From an uncultured Kiloniellaceae bacterium (GTDB lineage Bacteria; Pseudomonadota; Alphaproteobacteria; Kiloniellales; Kiloniellaceae), in the NCBI GenBank assembly GCA_947500035.1, contig CANMQP010000007.1, forward strand, positions 124,001-188,000: DNA of 64,000 bases, written 5' to 3'. Made by a program: the position numbers and the translations under genes. Every line of letters starts with the position of its first letter. The first letter of the stretch is position 1. This document shows positions 63,231 through 64,000 of the stretch, in pieces. The notes beneath the pieces were generated by a model, which made no database searches, was not told where the DNA came from, and worked only from the letters and a program-made list of their open reading frames with translations.

Positions 63231-64000
63231 CGGATTAACTCGGAAACGTAGGGCGGCAGCGCGAAGGCGCCTTGATGAACCTCCGGCGTGTAGTAACGGG
63301 TCTCGACCGGTTCGGCATCGAAGCGTGCCCGCAGCTCTGCAAGCGCCGTCATCCGAAGTTCCCCGTTATCCGTCGCCCAGCCAAAGGCCATGGGACCACC
63401 CACGTAGGTCGGAATTGTCGCCAGATAGCAGGTGGCATCCTTGAACAGGGCCCGGAAGAAGGACACCGACGACGTCAACTCGTCAGCCTGGACAAAGGGC
63501 ACTCCATTTTGAGTCACGAGAATGCCGCCCTCGGTCAGACAGCATCGGCAATCGCGGTAGAAGGTCTCGGTGAAAAGCACGGCGCCCGGCCCGATGGGAT
63601 CGGTCGAGTCGATAATCACCAGATCATAACGGTCTTCGCAGTTCGCAACGAAGTCACGCCCGTCGGCGATTACGAGATCCGCCCTCGGGTCGTCGAAGGC
63701 GCCGTTTGAAATCGAGGGCAGGTATGTCGTGCAGAGATCGACGACGCTGCGGTCGATCTCGACCATGGTGACCTTCTCGATCGAAGGATGCTTGAGAGCT
63801 TCCTCGAGCATGCCGCCATCGCCGCCGCCGATAATCAGGACCTTCCGGACCGAGCCGTGAGCGTAGATCGGCAGGTGCGTGAGCATCTCGTGATAGATGA
63901 ACTCGTCCTTCTCGGTCGTCTGCATGACGCCGTCCAGCGCCATCGCCCGCCCGAAGGTCTCGTTCTCGAAGATCACCAGATGCTGATGTTCGGTCTGGCT
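63227..64000 (-). CDS. speE: Spermidine synthase, partial at its 5' end
   Basis: The frame runs off the window edge at 64000, so the start is missing. The visible 257 residues include TEHQHLVIFENETFGRAMAL, DEFIYHEMLTHLPI, the SAM-type loop VLIIGGGDGGMLEEALKHP, the Asp-rich DLVIIDSTDPIGPG with its catalytic region, and PTYVGGPMAFGWAT near the end. This matches SpeE, which transfers aminopropyl from decarboxylated SAM to putrescine. It is convergent with ubiA, overlapping by a few bases. Confidence 0.94.
   Translation of the reverse strand, partial: SQTEHQHLVIFENETFGRAMALDGVMQTTEKDEFIYHEMLTHLPIYAHGSVRKVLIIGGGDGGMLEEALKHPSIEKVTMVEIDRSVVDLCTTYLPSISNGAFDDPRADLVIADGRDFVANCEDRYDLVIIDSTDPIGPGAVLFTETFYRDCRCCLTEGGILVTQNGVPFVQADELTSSVSFFRALFKDATCYLATIPTYVGGPMAFGWATDNGELRMTALAELRARFDAEPVETRYYTPEVHQGAFALPPYVSELIR

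Overview
The window looks like ordinary, gene-dense chromosome from an alphaproteobacterium, most probably a member of the Rhodospirillales/Kiloniellales group. This is inferred from several features: a CcrM-type GANTC methyltransferase, F0 ATP synthase genes with split b/b' subunits that are separate from F1, an M16 processing peptidase beside thrC, the ctaC-ctaD-ctaB-ctaG-ctaE order, a plant-type glutamate-cysteine ligase, and a dsbA-like gene beside smc. No tRNA, rRNA, CRISPR array, insertion sequence, prophage or integrase was recognised. Base composition looks GC-rich throughout with no obvious island.

Layout. 1-5.4 kb: the end of a uracil-DNA glycosylase gene, a lytic transglycosylase, moaB, a two-gene glycosyltransferase operon on the minus strand, and an APH-like kinase. 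5.4-10 kb: 8-oxoguanine deaminase, a periplasmic sugar dehydrogenase, a small exported protein and a CPA2 antiporter. 10-14.6 kb: a TPR/2OG-oxygenase fusion, rnhB, ccrM and a DUF2189 membrane protein. 15-21.3 kb: mutY, a DciA-like DUF721 gene, a DsbA-like protein and smc. 21.3-24 kb: atpI-atpB-atpE-atpF'-atpF. 24-28.1 kb: a DegP protease and an OmpR/EnvZ-type two-component pair. 28.1-32.9 kb: a LysR regulator divergent from a small cupredoxin-like exported protein, a MerA-like flavoprotein, a VTT membrane protein and a short-chain dehydrogenase.

32.9-37.9 kb: the gcvT-gcvH-gcvP glycine cleavage operon behind a tandem glycine riboswitch. 37.9-46.3 kb: a lipoprotein, a double CDGSH protein, ispH-thrB-rnhA, a peroxiredoxin, a beta-hydroxyacid dehydrogenase, a DsbD-like reductase and YqgE. 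46.3-51.3 kb: the thrC / M16 peptidase / acetyltransferase operon, and an M32 carboxypeptidase. 51.4-57.9 kb: an aa3-type cytochrome c oxidase cluster, including a 46-codon gene between ctaB and ctaG. 58-64 kb: tldD, gshA, rsmE, ubiA and the end of speE.

Most genes belong to well-known housekeeping families. The parts most worth a second look are regulatory or structural: four GANTC sites packed over the ccrM start; a pair of long imperfect palindromes, also with four GANTC sites, between the DUF721 gene and the dsbA-like gene; a 14-bp tandem repeat inside the possible 5' end of mutY; three 17-18-bp repeats before the two-component operon; a RegA/PrrA-like box upstream of the oxidase genes; and the LysR-controlled cupredoxin-like/flavoprotein/VTT cluster, whose function is not obvious. 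I did not find a clear, previously undescribed multi-gene system; the LysR cluster is the nearest candidate.
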